Source: Armigeres subalbatus (Eukaryota > Arthropoda > Insecta > Diptera > Culicidae). From it: DNA of 64,000 nt. Location: NCBI RefSeq assembly GCF_024139115.2, contig NC_085141.1:381007278-381071277 (forward strand), read 5' to 3'. Positions within the stretch are counted from its first letter, which is position 1. Each line of letters begins with the position of its first letter. Below the pieces are notes generated by a model that saw nothing but the letters and a program-made list of their open reading frames with translations, was not told where the DNA came from and made no database searches. This document shows, one piece after another, positions 37,332 through 50,142 of this stretch. The position numbers and the translations under genes are program-made.

Positions 37332-39849
37332 TCATGGCCGTATAAAGCCACCGGAAGAATCAGAGTAGTATACAGCGCGAGTTTTGTTTTCGTTTGCAGA
37401 CTACGGGACTTAAGCTGGTTACGAAGTCCGTAATAAGCCCTATTTGCAGCTGCAATACGCCTTTTCATCTCGCGGGTAACATCATTATCGTACGTCACTA
37501 AAGTTCCAAGATACACAAATTCTTCTACCACTTCAAATTTTTCACCATCCAGCACCATTTCGCTACCACCACCACTAATGAACCCACGTTGAATGCTAGC
37601 GACCATGTACTTCGTTTTGCTGGTATTGATCGTGAGTCCAATCCTCGCTGTCTCCCTCTTAAAAGGCATAAAAGCCTCTTCCACGGCACGGCGATCAATT
37701 CCGATAATATCGATATCGTTCGCAAATCCCAGGAGCATATGCGATTTTGTGATAATGGTACCGCTTCTTTGCACACCAGCTCTCCTAATCGCTCCCTCGA
37801 GCGCTATATTGAACAGTAGATTCGAGAGTGCATCACCCTGCTTTAATCCATCTAAGGTAACAAATGACGTCGATATTTCAACCGTAACCCTTACACTTGA
37901 TTTCGATCCGTCCAACGTTATACGAATCAGCCGTATCAGTTTCGCCGGAAAACTATGTTCAAGCATAATTTGCCATAATTCATTCCGTTTCACTGAATCG
38001 TACGCCGCCTTGAAATCAATAAACAGATGATGTGTCTGCAAGTTGTACTCCCGGAATTTATCAAGGATTTGTCTCAGGATAAACAATTGATCCGTCGTTG
38101 ATCGGCCCTCACGAAAACCTGCTTGGTATTCACCGACGAAATACTCTTCAAGCGGTCTCAATCTGTTGAACAGAATACGGGACATAATTTTGTACGCCGA
38201 ATTAAGGAGGGTTATTCCTGGATAATTGGCTCACTCTCGTTTGTGCCCTTTCTTAAATAGAGGGCAAATGAGGCCGTCCAAGCAGCTAGCAGGCATTTCC
38301 TCGTTTTCCCATATTTTCAACATAATATGGTGCAGAACTTCATAAAGCTGCTCACTGCCGTGTTTGAGTAGTTCAGCCGTTTGCTGGTCCTTCCCCGCAG
38401 CCTTATTGTTTTTCAGCTCTTTAACAGCTTTTTTAACCTTATCTAGTGTAGGTGACTCCACAGCTTGTCCATCGTCGCTAATATTTATTCTGTTCACCGA
38501 TGCACCGTCACTTCCTCCATTCAACAAAGTCTCGAAGTGTTGATTCCACCTGGCAGCCACTTCAGTTTTATCTGTCAGCAAATTCCCTTGTTGGTCGTTG
38601 CACATGACGGGAGATGGCGCTGTCTTTCTCCGCACGCCATTGACAGACTCATAGAACCTCCGCATATCGTTCTGCTCCATTTTTTCCTGCGCCTCACTAA
38701 TAACTTGTTCTTCGTACTCTTTTTTCTTCCTGCGGTGGATTCGTTTTTCGGCTGCTCTTGCTTCCTTGTACCGATCTCTATTCGATCGGGTACCCGACAC
38801 CAACATTCGGCTTCTGGCAACATTCTTCTCTTCTGTCACTCTCTGACACTCCACATCGAACCAACCCGTCCTGGGTCGCCTCTGTGCAGTGCCTACCACT
38901 TCTCGTGCAGTTGTGCTCACCGCTCCATGGATCGACTCCCATAGATCGTTGATGTTGTCGCTAACGTTGATTGCACTTATCCGTTCGTCGGCGGTACTCA
39001 GCCGATACTCCTTCAATCGCTGGATATTGTAACGCATCATTTGCTGTGATCTTTCGTTCGATACAGTTGACAACCGTGATCGAATTTTACTGACAACGAG
39101 GTAGTGATCAGAGTCAATGTTCCGACCTCTGAATGTCCGCACATCGATAACATCCGAGAAATGGCGCCCATCCACCAGAACATGGTCTATCTGGTTGCAA
39201 GTTTCACCATTTGGGTGTCTCCAGGTGTGCTTTCGGATGTTCTTTTGTGCAAAGTAGGTGCTACCGATGGCCATCCCTCTGGCAGCAGCAAAATTTACTA
39301 GCCGTAGGCCGTTGTCATTGGTAGCGGAGTGAAGGCTCTCCCTACCGGTTATGGGACGGAAAAAGTCCTCTCTACCGACCTGAGCGTTAGCGTCTCCGAT
39401 AACAATTTTCACGTCATGCTTTGGGCACTCTCCATAGGCTTTATCAAGACATTCATGAAACGTGTCCTTCACGTCGTCGGATTTATCGTTTGTCGGTGCG
39501 TAAACGTTGATTAGGCTGTAATTGAAGAATTTGCCCCGTATCCTCAACACACAGATTCGTTCGCTAATGGGTTTCCACCGCATCACTCGCTTCATCTGCT
39601 TGCCCATCACTACGAAACCAACTCCATGCTCTGCTTTTCCACTGTGATAGATGTTATACTTGAATGCAGTGTTGGTGGTGGGGTCCACGGCTCGGAATTC
39701 ACGTTCTCCGGATCTGGGCCATCGGACTTCTTCAATAGCGGCCACGTTCACTCCAACCTTCTGCAGTTCGCGAGCCAGAAGTCTCACTCTTCCAGGTTCA
39801 TTTAGGGTCCTGACATTCCAGGTACCGAGTTTTCAATCATAGTCCTTAT

Positions 39850-40271
39850 TTCGTTGCCGGGCCGGTTGCCAAAAATAACGTTCTCTTTTTCTTCTATCTC
39901 CATTTTTCGTGGTATTTGAGAGGCTTCAGTAAGCTACCTTACCGGGGTCGCGTTACCTACATCGCGATGATGGGGCTGCCACCTTAGGTATAGCTGACGC
40001 GATACAGCATTTCGTTGATCAGCCGCTGGGTACCAGGCAGACGCTGTTTGAGCCGCACCTCCTGGTGAACAGACGCTCGAGGCGTACCTTCTCACTCTAG
40101 CTGATGTCAGAAGGACAACAGTGCCCAGGCTGCACTACCAGCTAAGTACACAACCCTTAGCTGGCGGTCTTTTGTCATCGGACGACCCGTGGAAGCGTGA
40201 GATAGGGACTTGTGGGGACCAGAGCTCTGTTGGGCGCTCCTTCCTTGATGTCAACCCACCATTTTGCACCA
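39850..40271 (-). promoter_or_regulatory. RTE copy B 5' region with short upstream frame
   Basis: Lies between the TSD and the endonuclease start. A short minus-strand frame (MEIEEKENVIFGNRPGNEIR..) ends at the TAA inside the first codons of the endonuclease frame, which itself opens after an in-frame TGA. An overlap of this type could indicate translational coupling or recoding. An internal promoter is expected in a 5'UTR of this class but no core motif is evident. Confidence 0.4.
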
Positions 40272-40740
40272 TTTCAGTACTCAAAGCATAAATGTCCATT
40301 CAACTATATCCGGGAATTTTTGGGTCATCCAAACTGTCCTTAAGTTCAGGACTTGAGATCTGCAGCTGCAAGAAAATCGTTTTTCGGCACTCACAGCTTT
40401 AACATGCATTCAATTGTATTCCTTACCTCTCCTGGGAGGTCAGGAGACATCGTAAGCTAGTTTTGGGCTATTCTGGGTCATCCAAACTATCTTTGAAATC
40501 TGTACTTAAGATCTACAGCTGCAAGAAAAAAAAATAGTAGTACTCAAAGTTTCAATATGCATTCAATTATATTCATTACACCTCCTGAAAGATTCATTAA
40601 TATGGTTGAATACTTATTCAAGCTTGGAATGACGACAAAAGCTAGTGTCGTGGCTGTAGATATCAAGATCTGAACTCAAGGACGGTATGGATAACCCAGG
40701 ATATCTCAAAACCATCTTTCCAAAATTGTATTGCGCTTTG
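40272..40740 (+). repeat. Degenerate ~150-bp tandem repeat, right block
   Basis: Monomers continue at 40276, ~40390 and ~40540 (CTCAAAGTTTCAATATGCAT, GAGATCTGCAGCTGCAAGAA). From ~40620 to 40740 one monomer appears inverted (GTGGCTGTAGATATCAAGAT, CCAGGATATCTCAAAACC). Confidence 0.65.
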
Positions 40741-42596
40741 CTCCGGTCAGAACAAGCGCGATCCTTAATAGTTTACAGTAGCCAGCGAACAAGCGAGCAC
40801 AGTGCGTGTTTTAGTCGTCGCGAAGTAGTTAAACAACAAACAAACTATTCCTTTCCAGTGCGCTCATGGGAATGCAGAGAATACCTCGGTCTCTTGTAGC
40901 AATGAGTGTTGAACTAATTTTCCTCTTCTTATCCTAATTGACTCTGATGACGTGGTCGTTATTGGTCTTGAATTGAAGATATTCCGAAGCATGTACAGTG
41001 AGAATAGTTTTCTAGTCCTGAGAAAACTATTCAATTGATGAGCTGTGCATATTTGTTGTTTCTCGGCCAATCACGACTAGCAATTACAAATGTGTACTAT
41101 CAATCAAGCTTAGCTTTCCCGAGTTTGTGGTGATCCTAATAAACTAGGTCAGATTTATTTTTATAATGCGCCTTTCCAAACAAACTTCACTTCCAACTCA
41201 TAAATGTCTGCAGAAGCTATCGCAGCGAATAACTTTTCTGCAGCAACCACGCCGACGACCATCATCAATTCCGCTCTCTTCGGAATTCCGATCGTAATAG
41301 CCTCTACGCACCGGAAATCAGCTTTCTTGTATTCAATAAAGTAAGTCAATAAGTCCCACCCTTTTGTGCACTGTTAGTTGTAGTAAAATTCTTCTTCATT
41401 TAATCATTTTTTGTTCTACAATGTTTTTTTTTTATACGTGTACAGTGCAGTACTGAGATTTTCATTTTCATTGAGAGAGGTCACGCGATACATATTTACA
41501 TTTAGTTCACCCCTACTTTCATTGAAAATATAAACATTGAAAGGAATTTCGCCATATTTTCACAGATTTTTATTTCATAAAAGAGCATCAAAGTATTGTA
41601 AACAAGCTGTTTCTTCCTCAATAATGTTACTTCTATGTCGAAAATCAAAAACAATACAATCATTTTATCGACTAGTCATCGTTATTTGCACAGATTTTTT
41701 AAAACTATTGAGAAATTTAGATTTCAAAACAAAGCAATATTCCCATCATGACTGCTTGTGATGTGACAGGTGACCGGAAGACGGCTACATTTTCATTTGG
41801 TCTCTTGAAAATGAAAATGCAACTGTTTTCGCTTTCACATGACAGTCACGAAAACTACCAGTACTGGTACAGTGATCGGCCGGGTGATCCGACCCAGGAG
41901 AGAGATGAGTGTGATGTAGTTTTTAATTTTTTTGGTGGAATAATTCCCCATAATTCCTGAATGGGTAAACTCAAAACTCCCGAAGAAGGAAATCTCCAGA
42001 ATTCATATAGATGGAAGAACTCAGAATTATTGGAAAATCAGTTCCTCAGAATTTATGGAGCAGGAATTTCCTAGAGCCCTAGATAAATTGTTCAGAATTC
42101 CAGAATTCAAGAAAAATGACCAAAATTTTCCTGAAATCCTTGGAGGAAGAATTCCCCATAAGTTCTGAAGGAATAAATGATCAGAACTCATGGGTAGAAA
42201 TTCTCAAATTCTCTGGAAATTTCCCCCTGATATTTTGGAGAAATTCTTCTTCAGGAATTACCGTGGTGCATCGAAACCCGTAAACTTAAGCACATATGAT
42301 AAATTTACAATCTAAATCAACACCTCCTGAATCGAAATTTGCCCACCGTGGACGGATTTCGAATCATAGGATCATAATTCGTACAGCTATTTTCTAACAG
42401 AATATTTATATTAAAACGGACCAAATGATCAGACTACCACTGTAAATAGCGCAATACGCACCTTGAGAAGCGATCCCTATGTTATTTATGCTGCTGATAT
42501 TACTCTATTATTTGCGATTTCCAATTTAAACACCGCCACTTTCAATACAATTACGTCCAACACGCGAACAAAATGGCACCCGAAAGTTGGCGTTTT
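40741..42596. other. Interval without recognisable genes; GAATTCC-like decay at 41940-42265
   Basis: No domain-bearing frame. 41940-42265 is a degenerate GGAAATTCC/CAGAATTC-rich stretch resembling decayed minisatellite units of the 25-28 kb type. No element ends were seen. Confidence 0.4.
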
Positions 42597-42764
42597 CAGG
42601 CCTTTCACAAATTATGTAACGCTGCAGGGGGAGGGTAGGGGTCAGGCCGAGCGTTACGATTCATACAAAAAAAAAACCTTCCATACAAAAAGTGTTACGA
42701 GGGGGAGGGTGGGGGTCCAAAATCATCAAATTTAGCGTTACGTAATTTGTGAAAAAAACCTTTT
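42597..42764. mobile_element. MITE-3-like element, copy 3
   Basis: TIR-like ends GGCCTTTCACAAATTATGTAACGCT and the inverted AGCGTTACGTAATTTGTGAAA (given in part) enclose two G-rich blocks (GGGGGAGGGTAGGGG, GGGGGAGGGTGGGGG) and TTCATACAAAAAA repeats. The TSD is not clear. Confidence 0.55.
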
Positions 42765-45588
42765 GTTATTTTAATTTCAGAGCCTACTTTTCATTTCAAT
42801 GGCCAGAAAGCTTACTGTCAAGTATAAGATTAGGATAAGATACGTGATTCATAAATCAATTCCCTTAATTTAATTATTGATATCTCACGAAGTGGACGGA
42901 TTTCGGTCCCCCAGGGTATAGGAACTCGTTATACAAAAATTGTAGAGTATTCTTACATTAGTATTTTTGGAGAATTTCTTCTTCAGACGCTCTAGAATAC
43001 TCCAATTTCAACAAAGTGTTCCATCTCTTTGATTTTGATCCATCGCCAGCTGCTCTTCAGCGACTTTTCGCAGAATACTTCCGAGACACCAATTAACAGA
43101 AAAACTGAAGATTGAAGTCTGTATTCTGATTGTTTTATTATGAGTATATTTTATCCATGTTTGTATAATAGTTAGCTTTAGGGGATATTTATATACTTAA
43201 GACTCATTAAGACTTCAGATGTCAGATGACGATTATTATCAAATAAATAAAAACAAACAAATAAATATTTCTTCTACATGAATTCATTCTATATAAATTC
43301 TCCGGAATATTCATTCAGGAATTTTGGGGAATTGCCCCTCCAAACGATTGGGACAATTCCTCTTGCACGAGTGAACAAATAAACATCATCACATGGTCGG
43401 GGTTCAGCCAAATCGCACCAAGCGCCAACGAAAAAATACCCATTTTTCTGTCCAATCTTTCGTTTAGCAGATTTAATTAATCACAAATCGTATGGGATAT
43501 CCCTCAACCCCATAACTGAGGATATCCTACTGCAAATGTATATAACAGCTGTTATTTATTTCTTCTTATTCCTCGTCAACATATGTATATAACTATGGTG
43601 TTGTTCTGGAACTATTTTAAGCTAATTTTGAAAATCGCTCAGTTTCGCTCATAGAACCCCTAGCTTGATTCTACTACGGGCCGAGCTATCAAACAGTGAG
43701 CTAATTGGCAGAGAGTCAAATTTCAAAAAACCTTCTGAACGGACTTGAACATCAAAATTAAGGTTTACGAGTGTGAAAAGATAATTTTGTAGCTCAGAAA
43801 ACGTTTCATTCAAACAATAAGAAACAAAAATACATATTTTTCAAAATTTTAAAACACAATTGCTAGTCCGTTTGAAATACGGTCAGCCACTCAATTGTTG
43901 TCCGCTAAAGTGCGAAAGAAACCATCGTTGCAGGTTGAATACTCTGCAAACACATTACATTTCCAGCAGTAGTCATCCTGATGACCATCACCGATGCTGA
44001 CGACACCTTCGCTGCTATGCTGCTGAGTCAGCTCTCCTAGAAATCTTGTTCGAACTGATACTGATGATCCAAGCCCGCTAGTTGCTCGATTCTAATGTGC
44101 GAGCTTAAGATACACGAACGGGTTTGGTTGGATTACCAACTTCTAAATTTTTCAACACTCATCGATAATAAATTATTGAAAATCAATATTGTTGTAAGAA
44201 TAAAAGAAGCGTTGACTCTTTCTTTATCAATGTTCAAGAAATGGAAATCTATCGAGAAGCGGCAGAGATATTAATTTTCAAAGCATATAACCTTTTCGTG
44301 ACGCTTTTCGATTTTCGCTATCCAAAATTGCACCCCAGTAAAAAAATTATAGATAGCAATAAGAAATGCATAATAGAGAAATAATTTATTTCGTTATATT
44401 ACTGGAACGCTATGACTGCTCTGACTGGAGTGGGTCTGGATTGTCAGCACGGTAAAGATGGAGCTGCCTCAACCAACGGTAGCAGTAAAGAAAAGGGTTG
44501 GTAGGTAGGAGAAAGTCCCTAAAAGACTGCAGTCATGCAAACATCACACATACACAAATCTATGCTTACAAACAGGCAGGAATTCGCTTATTGTGCTTAG
44601 TTTACACAAAATGAGCATAGATATCAATTCTCATTTTTCTACACCCTTAGTCCGCATTTGAAAAATGAGTAAACAAATAATTTCCAATCGAGTTTACCTT
44701 AAAAAAAAATGCTTTTCACATCAAAGGTTCTTGTTTACATTTTTTAAAACCAATCCATGCTGCGCGAGCTGAGCCGTAGTTATGTAATAAATTTATTACT
44801 CAAAAAATAGAACTCCATGGGACTCCAATTTGCGGCGAAATTGATGATTGAGAAATCACATCATCTCTACCGGTGGGACCAACAACAACGGTTTAAATTA
44901 GTACGGTATTTTGCCCAGCACCGAACCGCTATGATTATAGTTCAAAATTTATGACTCAATATTCGCCAATGACTCGAGGCTTTTTGACAGTCTTCAGAAG
45001 CTCCAAATTCTACGCCAACACTATCTGATCTCCTAAAGAGGAAGTTAGTTCTCCAACCCGTATCGCGACCGCGGAATGCAAATACCTACCCTCCAACATT
45101 AGTGCGAAACATGAGCGCGATCATCACCGCCCATCGCGCCTCTGCCATAAAATTTTCGTACGTCGTAAATTCCATCAGCCCTATAATTAAGGTTAAGAAA
45201 ATAAATAACTTGCGATGAAGATGAGGTCGCACCCCGTACAATGAACGTTCTGAGGAGTTCTGGAAAGCGGATCATTTCAATTTAAAAGGTTTCGGGCACC
45301 TTCGCCGGTTCGGGTTTTGATTCGATCGATTGAAGGTATCAATAATCCCGTCCGGTTCTGCCCGTCCCACCGGCGGCCGTGGCAAACAAACAGATGACCT
45401 GTCGTAAAATGTGGGAGATTTTTTACTGCGTGGTTTCGGTTTGATGTTGTGAACTAAGCTCGGTAGAAAATTCAAGCTCTCTTAGGTTTTCGAAACCCTG
45501 GCCTCTTTTCGTTATTATTTACATAGTTCAACTGATGCCACCATCCTTCGGCTTCCTTTCTCCGGATCTCTACATTCTCCATATTGGT
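42765..45588. other. Unique-looking interval without recognisable genes
   Basis: No transposon domain or convincing CDS. 43265-43380 again has GAATTC-rich decayed repeat text (TCCGGAATATTC, AGGAATTTTGGGGAATT). 43240-43265 is an AAATAAAT/AAACAAA stretch that could be a retroposon tail. Confidence 0.4.
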
Positions 45589-47866
45589 GTAACGGACGTT
45601 CTAGACTGTTACAATTTAGAAAAGCAAAAGCAAGTGATCACTAACGGTATGTTCATTCCGAGAAGCATTTTAAAAAGGAGCTAATAGATCTGTCATTACC
45701 CGTATAGACCTTAAGGTCTACTCCAAGGAATTATTGTGTTACCTGTAATAAAACATATGCTGAAGGTATGCCTAATTTGATTCATAAATCGTTAGGAATA
45801 TTAATATATAGGCCAGAAGATATCAGTTTACGCGTAGAGATCTGAAGTCTTAACTCCAGGAAGTTCTTGGAAGACCTAAAACATGGGGCGATAACATTTT
45901 TAATTATTTAATTTAATTTGTGTCATTGGATTGCTATAATTATGTATCATATTGAAAAATATTTGATGACTGATTAATTGCAAAACAAGTAAAACAAGTA
46001 ACAGAAAATCTTTTTGCATCCTCCCAACAAGTATGTATCAGGTATCAGGTATCAGAACGTCGGCTCAGGAGGCACGTTCCCCTCAATTTGGGAGATTTGT
46101 GCCATCGCCTTCACTGGCCTTTCTCATCATTTACCTGACGGAAAAGGAAGTGAAAAGGGGAAAGGAAGAGGAAGTGAAGTTGGAAAGGAGAATGGAACCA
46201 TTTATAGGAAAGCCAATTATGTAGACTCACACGCATTCAGCTAGGGACTAAAGAGAGGTCACAAAAACACAGAGGATGTAACAATGGACGAACGTCAAAG
46301 ACGAAACACAGAGTGCACTGTGAAAAACGCATAATGCGAATCCATATAGGTGACAATCACAAAGTACATTGTAAAAAAAAAATGCATAATGCGAATCCAT
46401 ATAGGTGGAAGTTTGTTGAAAAACTAAGTAAAACACATATTCATAACCCCACACTCACGTTGAGGATGAACAAGAGTAGCCAAAGCCGAACGTCAAAGAC
46501 GAGACACAGAGTACACTGTGAAAAAACGCATAATGCGAATCCATATAGGTGGCAAATTGTTGAAAACTAAGTAAAACACATATTCATAACTCCATTCTTA
46601 TTGAACCTCACGTTGAGATTGAACAAGAGTAGCCGAACCCGAACGTCAAGAACGAAACACAGAGTACACTGTGAAAAACGCATAATGCGAATCCATATAG
46701 GTAACATACACAAAGTACATTGTAAAAAACGCATAATGCGAATCCATATAGGTGACAATTTGTTGAAAACTAAGTAAAACACGTATCCATAACCCCACTC
46801 TTATTTAACCTCACGTTGAGATTGAACAAGAGTAGCCGAAGCCGAACGTACGAATAATGCGAATCCATATAGGTGAAAATTTGTTGAAAAACTAAGTAAA
46901 AACATATTCATAATCCCACCCTTATTCAACCTCAAGTTGAGATTAAACAAGAGTAGCTGAAGCCGAACGTCAAAGACGAAACACAGATTACACTGTGAAA
47001 AACGCATAATGCGAATCCATATAAGTGACAAACACAAAGTACATTGTAAAAAAACGCATAATGCGAATCCATATAGGTGAAAGTTTGTTGAAAAACTAAG
47101 TAAAACACATATTCATAACCCCACACTCACGTTGAGATTGAACAAGAGTAGCCAAAGCCGAACGTCAAAGACGAGACACAGAGTACACTGTGAAAAACGC
47201 ATAATGCGAATCCATATAGGTGACAATTTGTTGAAAACTAAGTAAAACACTTATTCATAAACCCACTCTTATTTAACCTCACGTTGAGATTGAACAAGAG
47301 TAGCCGAAGCCAAACGTCAAGGACGAGACACAGAGTACACTGTGAAAAAAAAAGCATAATGCGAATCCATATAAGTAACATACACAAAGCACATTGTATA
47401 AAACGCATAATGCGAATCCATTTAGGTGACAATTTGTTGAAAACTAATTAAAACACATATTCATAACCCTACTCTTATTTAACCTCACGATGAAGTTGAA
47501 TAAGAGTAGCCGATTATCTCGGAGAAGTAAAAAGTCAACTACGCCATAGCTCCGGTTAGCGCAGCGAGGGCTAAAATACTGTGAAGGGGGCCCTGGTGCT
47601 TCACAGGCTCCGTTTGCGGTTAGGTTCTTATTAGACCCCCCTAACCATTCATTAGTAGGCACGGTAAGCATAAAGCCGCATCACACCGAAAATTAGGGGT
47701 CACCTGTATGGTGGACTTTTACCACTGGAACAGGCAATCCGTAATGTTATTCTTAGCCAGATAACCAGCTGCCGACACCACACGGCTATCTAGGCTGTTC
47801 GTGGAGAGAAGTTGACATTGACTTTACGTCAACTCTCAATGTGGCCGAACAGCCGAACAACGGACG
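45589..47866 (+). repeat. 2,278-bp tandem unit, copy 1
   Basis: Starts GTAACGGACGTTCTAGACTG and repeats almost identically at 47867 and 50143. Sections: ~600 bp AT-rich lead; a short GA-rich stretch (46130-46200); a minisatellite-like zone (46250-47510) with eleven occurrences of GCATAATGCGAATCCAT in ~50-200-bp composite repeats with ACACAGAGTACACTGTGAAA; then a GC-richer tail (47515-47866) with GCGCAGCGAGGGC and GTTGACATTGACTTTACGTC. I recognise no protein. Frames such as PIWIRIMRF are repeat-derived. Origin unknown. Confidence 0.8.
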
Positions 47867-50142
47867 GTAACGGACCTTCTAGACTGTTACAATTTAGAAA
47901 AGCAAAAGCAAGTGATCACTAACGGTATGTTCATTCCGAGAAGCATTTTAAAAAGGAGCTAATAGATCTGTCATTACCCGTATAGACCTTAAGGTCTACT
48001 CCAAGGAATTATTGTGTTACCTGTAATAAAACATATGCTGAAGGTATGCCTAATTTGATTCATAAATCGTTAGGAATATTAATATATAGGCCAGAAGATG
48101 TCAGTTTACGCGTAGAGATCTGAAGTCTTAACTCCAGGAAGTTCTTGGAAGACCTAAAACATGGGGCGATAACATTTTTAATTATTTAATTTAATTTGTG
48201 TCATTGGATTGCTATAATTATGTATCATATTGAAAATATTTGATGACTGATTAATTGCAAAACAAGTAAAACAAGTAACAGAAAATCTTTTGCATCCTCC
48301 CAACAAGTATGTATCAGGTATCAGGTATCAGAACGTCGGCTCAGGAGGCACGTTTCCCTCAATTTGGGAGATTTGTGCCATCGCCTTCACTGGCCTTTCT
48401 CATCATTTACCTGACGGAAAAGGAAGTGAAAAGGGGAAAGGAAGAGGAAGTGAAGTTGGAAAGGAGAATGGAACCATTTATAGGAAAGCCAATTATGTAG
48501 ACTCACACGCATTCAGCTAGGGACTAAAGAGAGGTCACAAAATCACAGAGGATGTAACAATGGACGAACGTCAAAGACGAAACACAGAGTGCACTGTGAA
48601 AAACGCATAATGCGAATCCATATAGGTGACAATCACAAAGTACATTGTAAAAAAAAAAAAATGCATAATGCGAATCCATATAGGTGGAAGTTTGTTGAAA
48701 AACTAAGTAAAACACATATTCATAACCCCACACTCACGTTGAGGATGAACAAGAGTAGCCAAAGCCGAACGTCAAAGACGAGACACAGAGTACACTGTGA
48801 AAAACGCATAATGCGAATCCATATAGGTGGCTATTTGTTTGAAAACTAAGTAAAACACATATTCATAACTCCATTCTTATTGAACCTCACGTTGAGATTG
48901 AACAAGAGTAGCCGAACCCGAACGTCAAGAACGAAACACAGAGTACACTGTGAAAAACGCATAATGCGAATCCATATAGGTAACATACACAAAGTACATT
49001 GTAAAAAACGCATAATGCGAATCCATATAGGTGACAATTTGTTGAAAACTAAGTAAAACACGTATCCATAACCCCACTCTTATTTAACCTCACGTTGAGA
49101 TTGAACAAGAGTAGCCGAAGCCGAACGTACGAATAATGCGAATCCATATAGGTGAAAATTTGTTGAAAAACTAAGTAAAAACATATTCATAATACCACCC
49201 TTATTCAACCTCAAGTTGAGATTAAACAAGAGTAGCTGAAGCCGAACGTCAAAGACGAAACACAGAGTACACTGTGAAAAGCGCATAATGCGAATCCATA
49301 TAAGTGACAAACACAAAGTACATTGTAAAAAAAAAATGCATAATGCGAATCCATATAGGTGAAAGTTTGTTGAAAAACTAAGTAAAACACATATTCATAA
49401 CCCCACACTCACGTTGAGATTGAACAAGAGTAGCCAAAGCCGAACGTCAAAGACGAGACACAGAGTACACTGTGAAAAACGCATAATGCGAATCCATATA
49501 GGTGACAATTTGTTGAAAACTAAGTAAAACACTTATTCATAACCCCACTCTTATTTAACCTCACGTTGAGATTGAACAAGAGTAGCCGAAGCCAAACGTC
49601 AAGGACGAGACACAGAGTACACTGTGAAAAAAAAAGCATAATGCGAATCCATATAAGTAACATACACAAAGCACATTGTATAAAACGCATAATGCGAATC
49701 CATTTAGGTGACAATTTGTTGAAAACTAATTAAAACACATATTCATAACCCTACTCTTATTTAACCTCACGATGAAGTTGAATAAGAGTAGCCGATTATC
49801 TCGAGAAGTAAAAGTCAACTACGCCATAGCTCCGGTTAGCGCAGCGAGGGCTAAAATACTGTGAAGGGGCCCTGGTGCTTCACAGGCTCCGTTTGCAGTT
49901 AGGTTCTTATTAGACCCCCTAACCATTCATTCGTAGGCACGGTAAGCATAAAGCCGCCTCACACCGAAAATTAGGGGTCACCTATATGATGGACTTTTAC
50001 CACTGGAACAGGCAATCCGTAATGTTATTCTTAGCCCGATAACCAGCTGCCGACACCACATGGCTATCTAGGTTGTTCGTGGAGAAGTTGACATTGACTT
50101 TACGTCAACTCTCAATGTGGCCGAACAGCCGAACAACGGACG
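47867..50142 (+). repeat. 2,276-bp tandem unit, copy 2
   Basis: Nearly identical to copy 1 throughout, with small indels in A-runs and a few substitutions (e.g. GTTTCCCTC at 48351, CTATTTGTTTG near 48832). The similarity implies recent duplication or gene-conversion-like homogenisation. Confidence 0.85.

Larger units (their letters stand above)
36161..40271 (-). pseudogene. Near-complete RTE-clade retrotransposon (copy B), TSD TTTCAGTACT
   Basis: Minus-strand ORF2. The AP-endonuclease (39820 to ~39060) has GTWNVRTLNEPGR, AAIEEVRWP, NVYAPTN, IGDANAQVG, NQIDHVLVD and SDHYLV. A linker follows, then RT (38430 to ~37340) with NKAAGKDQQTAELLKHG, YQAGFREGRSTTDQ, HHLFIDFKAAYDSV, GLKQGDALSNLLFNIALEG and LLGFANDIDIIG. 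The C-terminal domain (36590-36198) has RLRWAGHVVRM and RGRPRTRW. Only two nonsense codons interrupt it (TGA at 38231-38233 in KKGHKRE*ANY; TGA at 36492-36494), with no frameshift apart from the 738-bp MITE at 36594-37331. The RT box is FAND rather than FADD, so a catalytic Asp is lost. Exact 10-bp TSDs (36151-36160, 40272-40281) give an element of ~3.37 kb without the MITE, a normal RTE size. The 5'UTR (~39850-40271) holds a short frame overlapping the ORF2 start. Confidence 0.9.

Noticed and set aside
42620..42720. G-quadruplex motif in the MITE
   Set aside because: Each G-rich block has only three runs of three or more G within loop distance, so the canonical four-run pattern is not met.
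46250..47510. CRISPR-like array (regular repeats with spacers)
   Set aside because: Spacers are themselves repeated, unit spacing is irregular, and the context is a eukaryotic transposon-rich region.
47540..47600. tRNA A-box in the tandem unit (GGTTAGCGCAGCGAGGGC)
   Set aside because: No matching B box or cloverleaf could be drawn.
46248..49714. Repeated small proteins with WIRIMRF motifs
   Set aside because: They derive from the GCATAATGCGAATCCAT repeat read on the minus strand. They start and stop at random and differ only by repeat indels.
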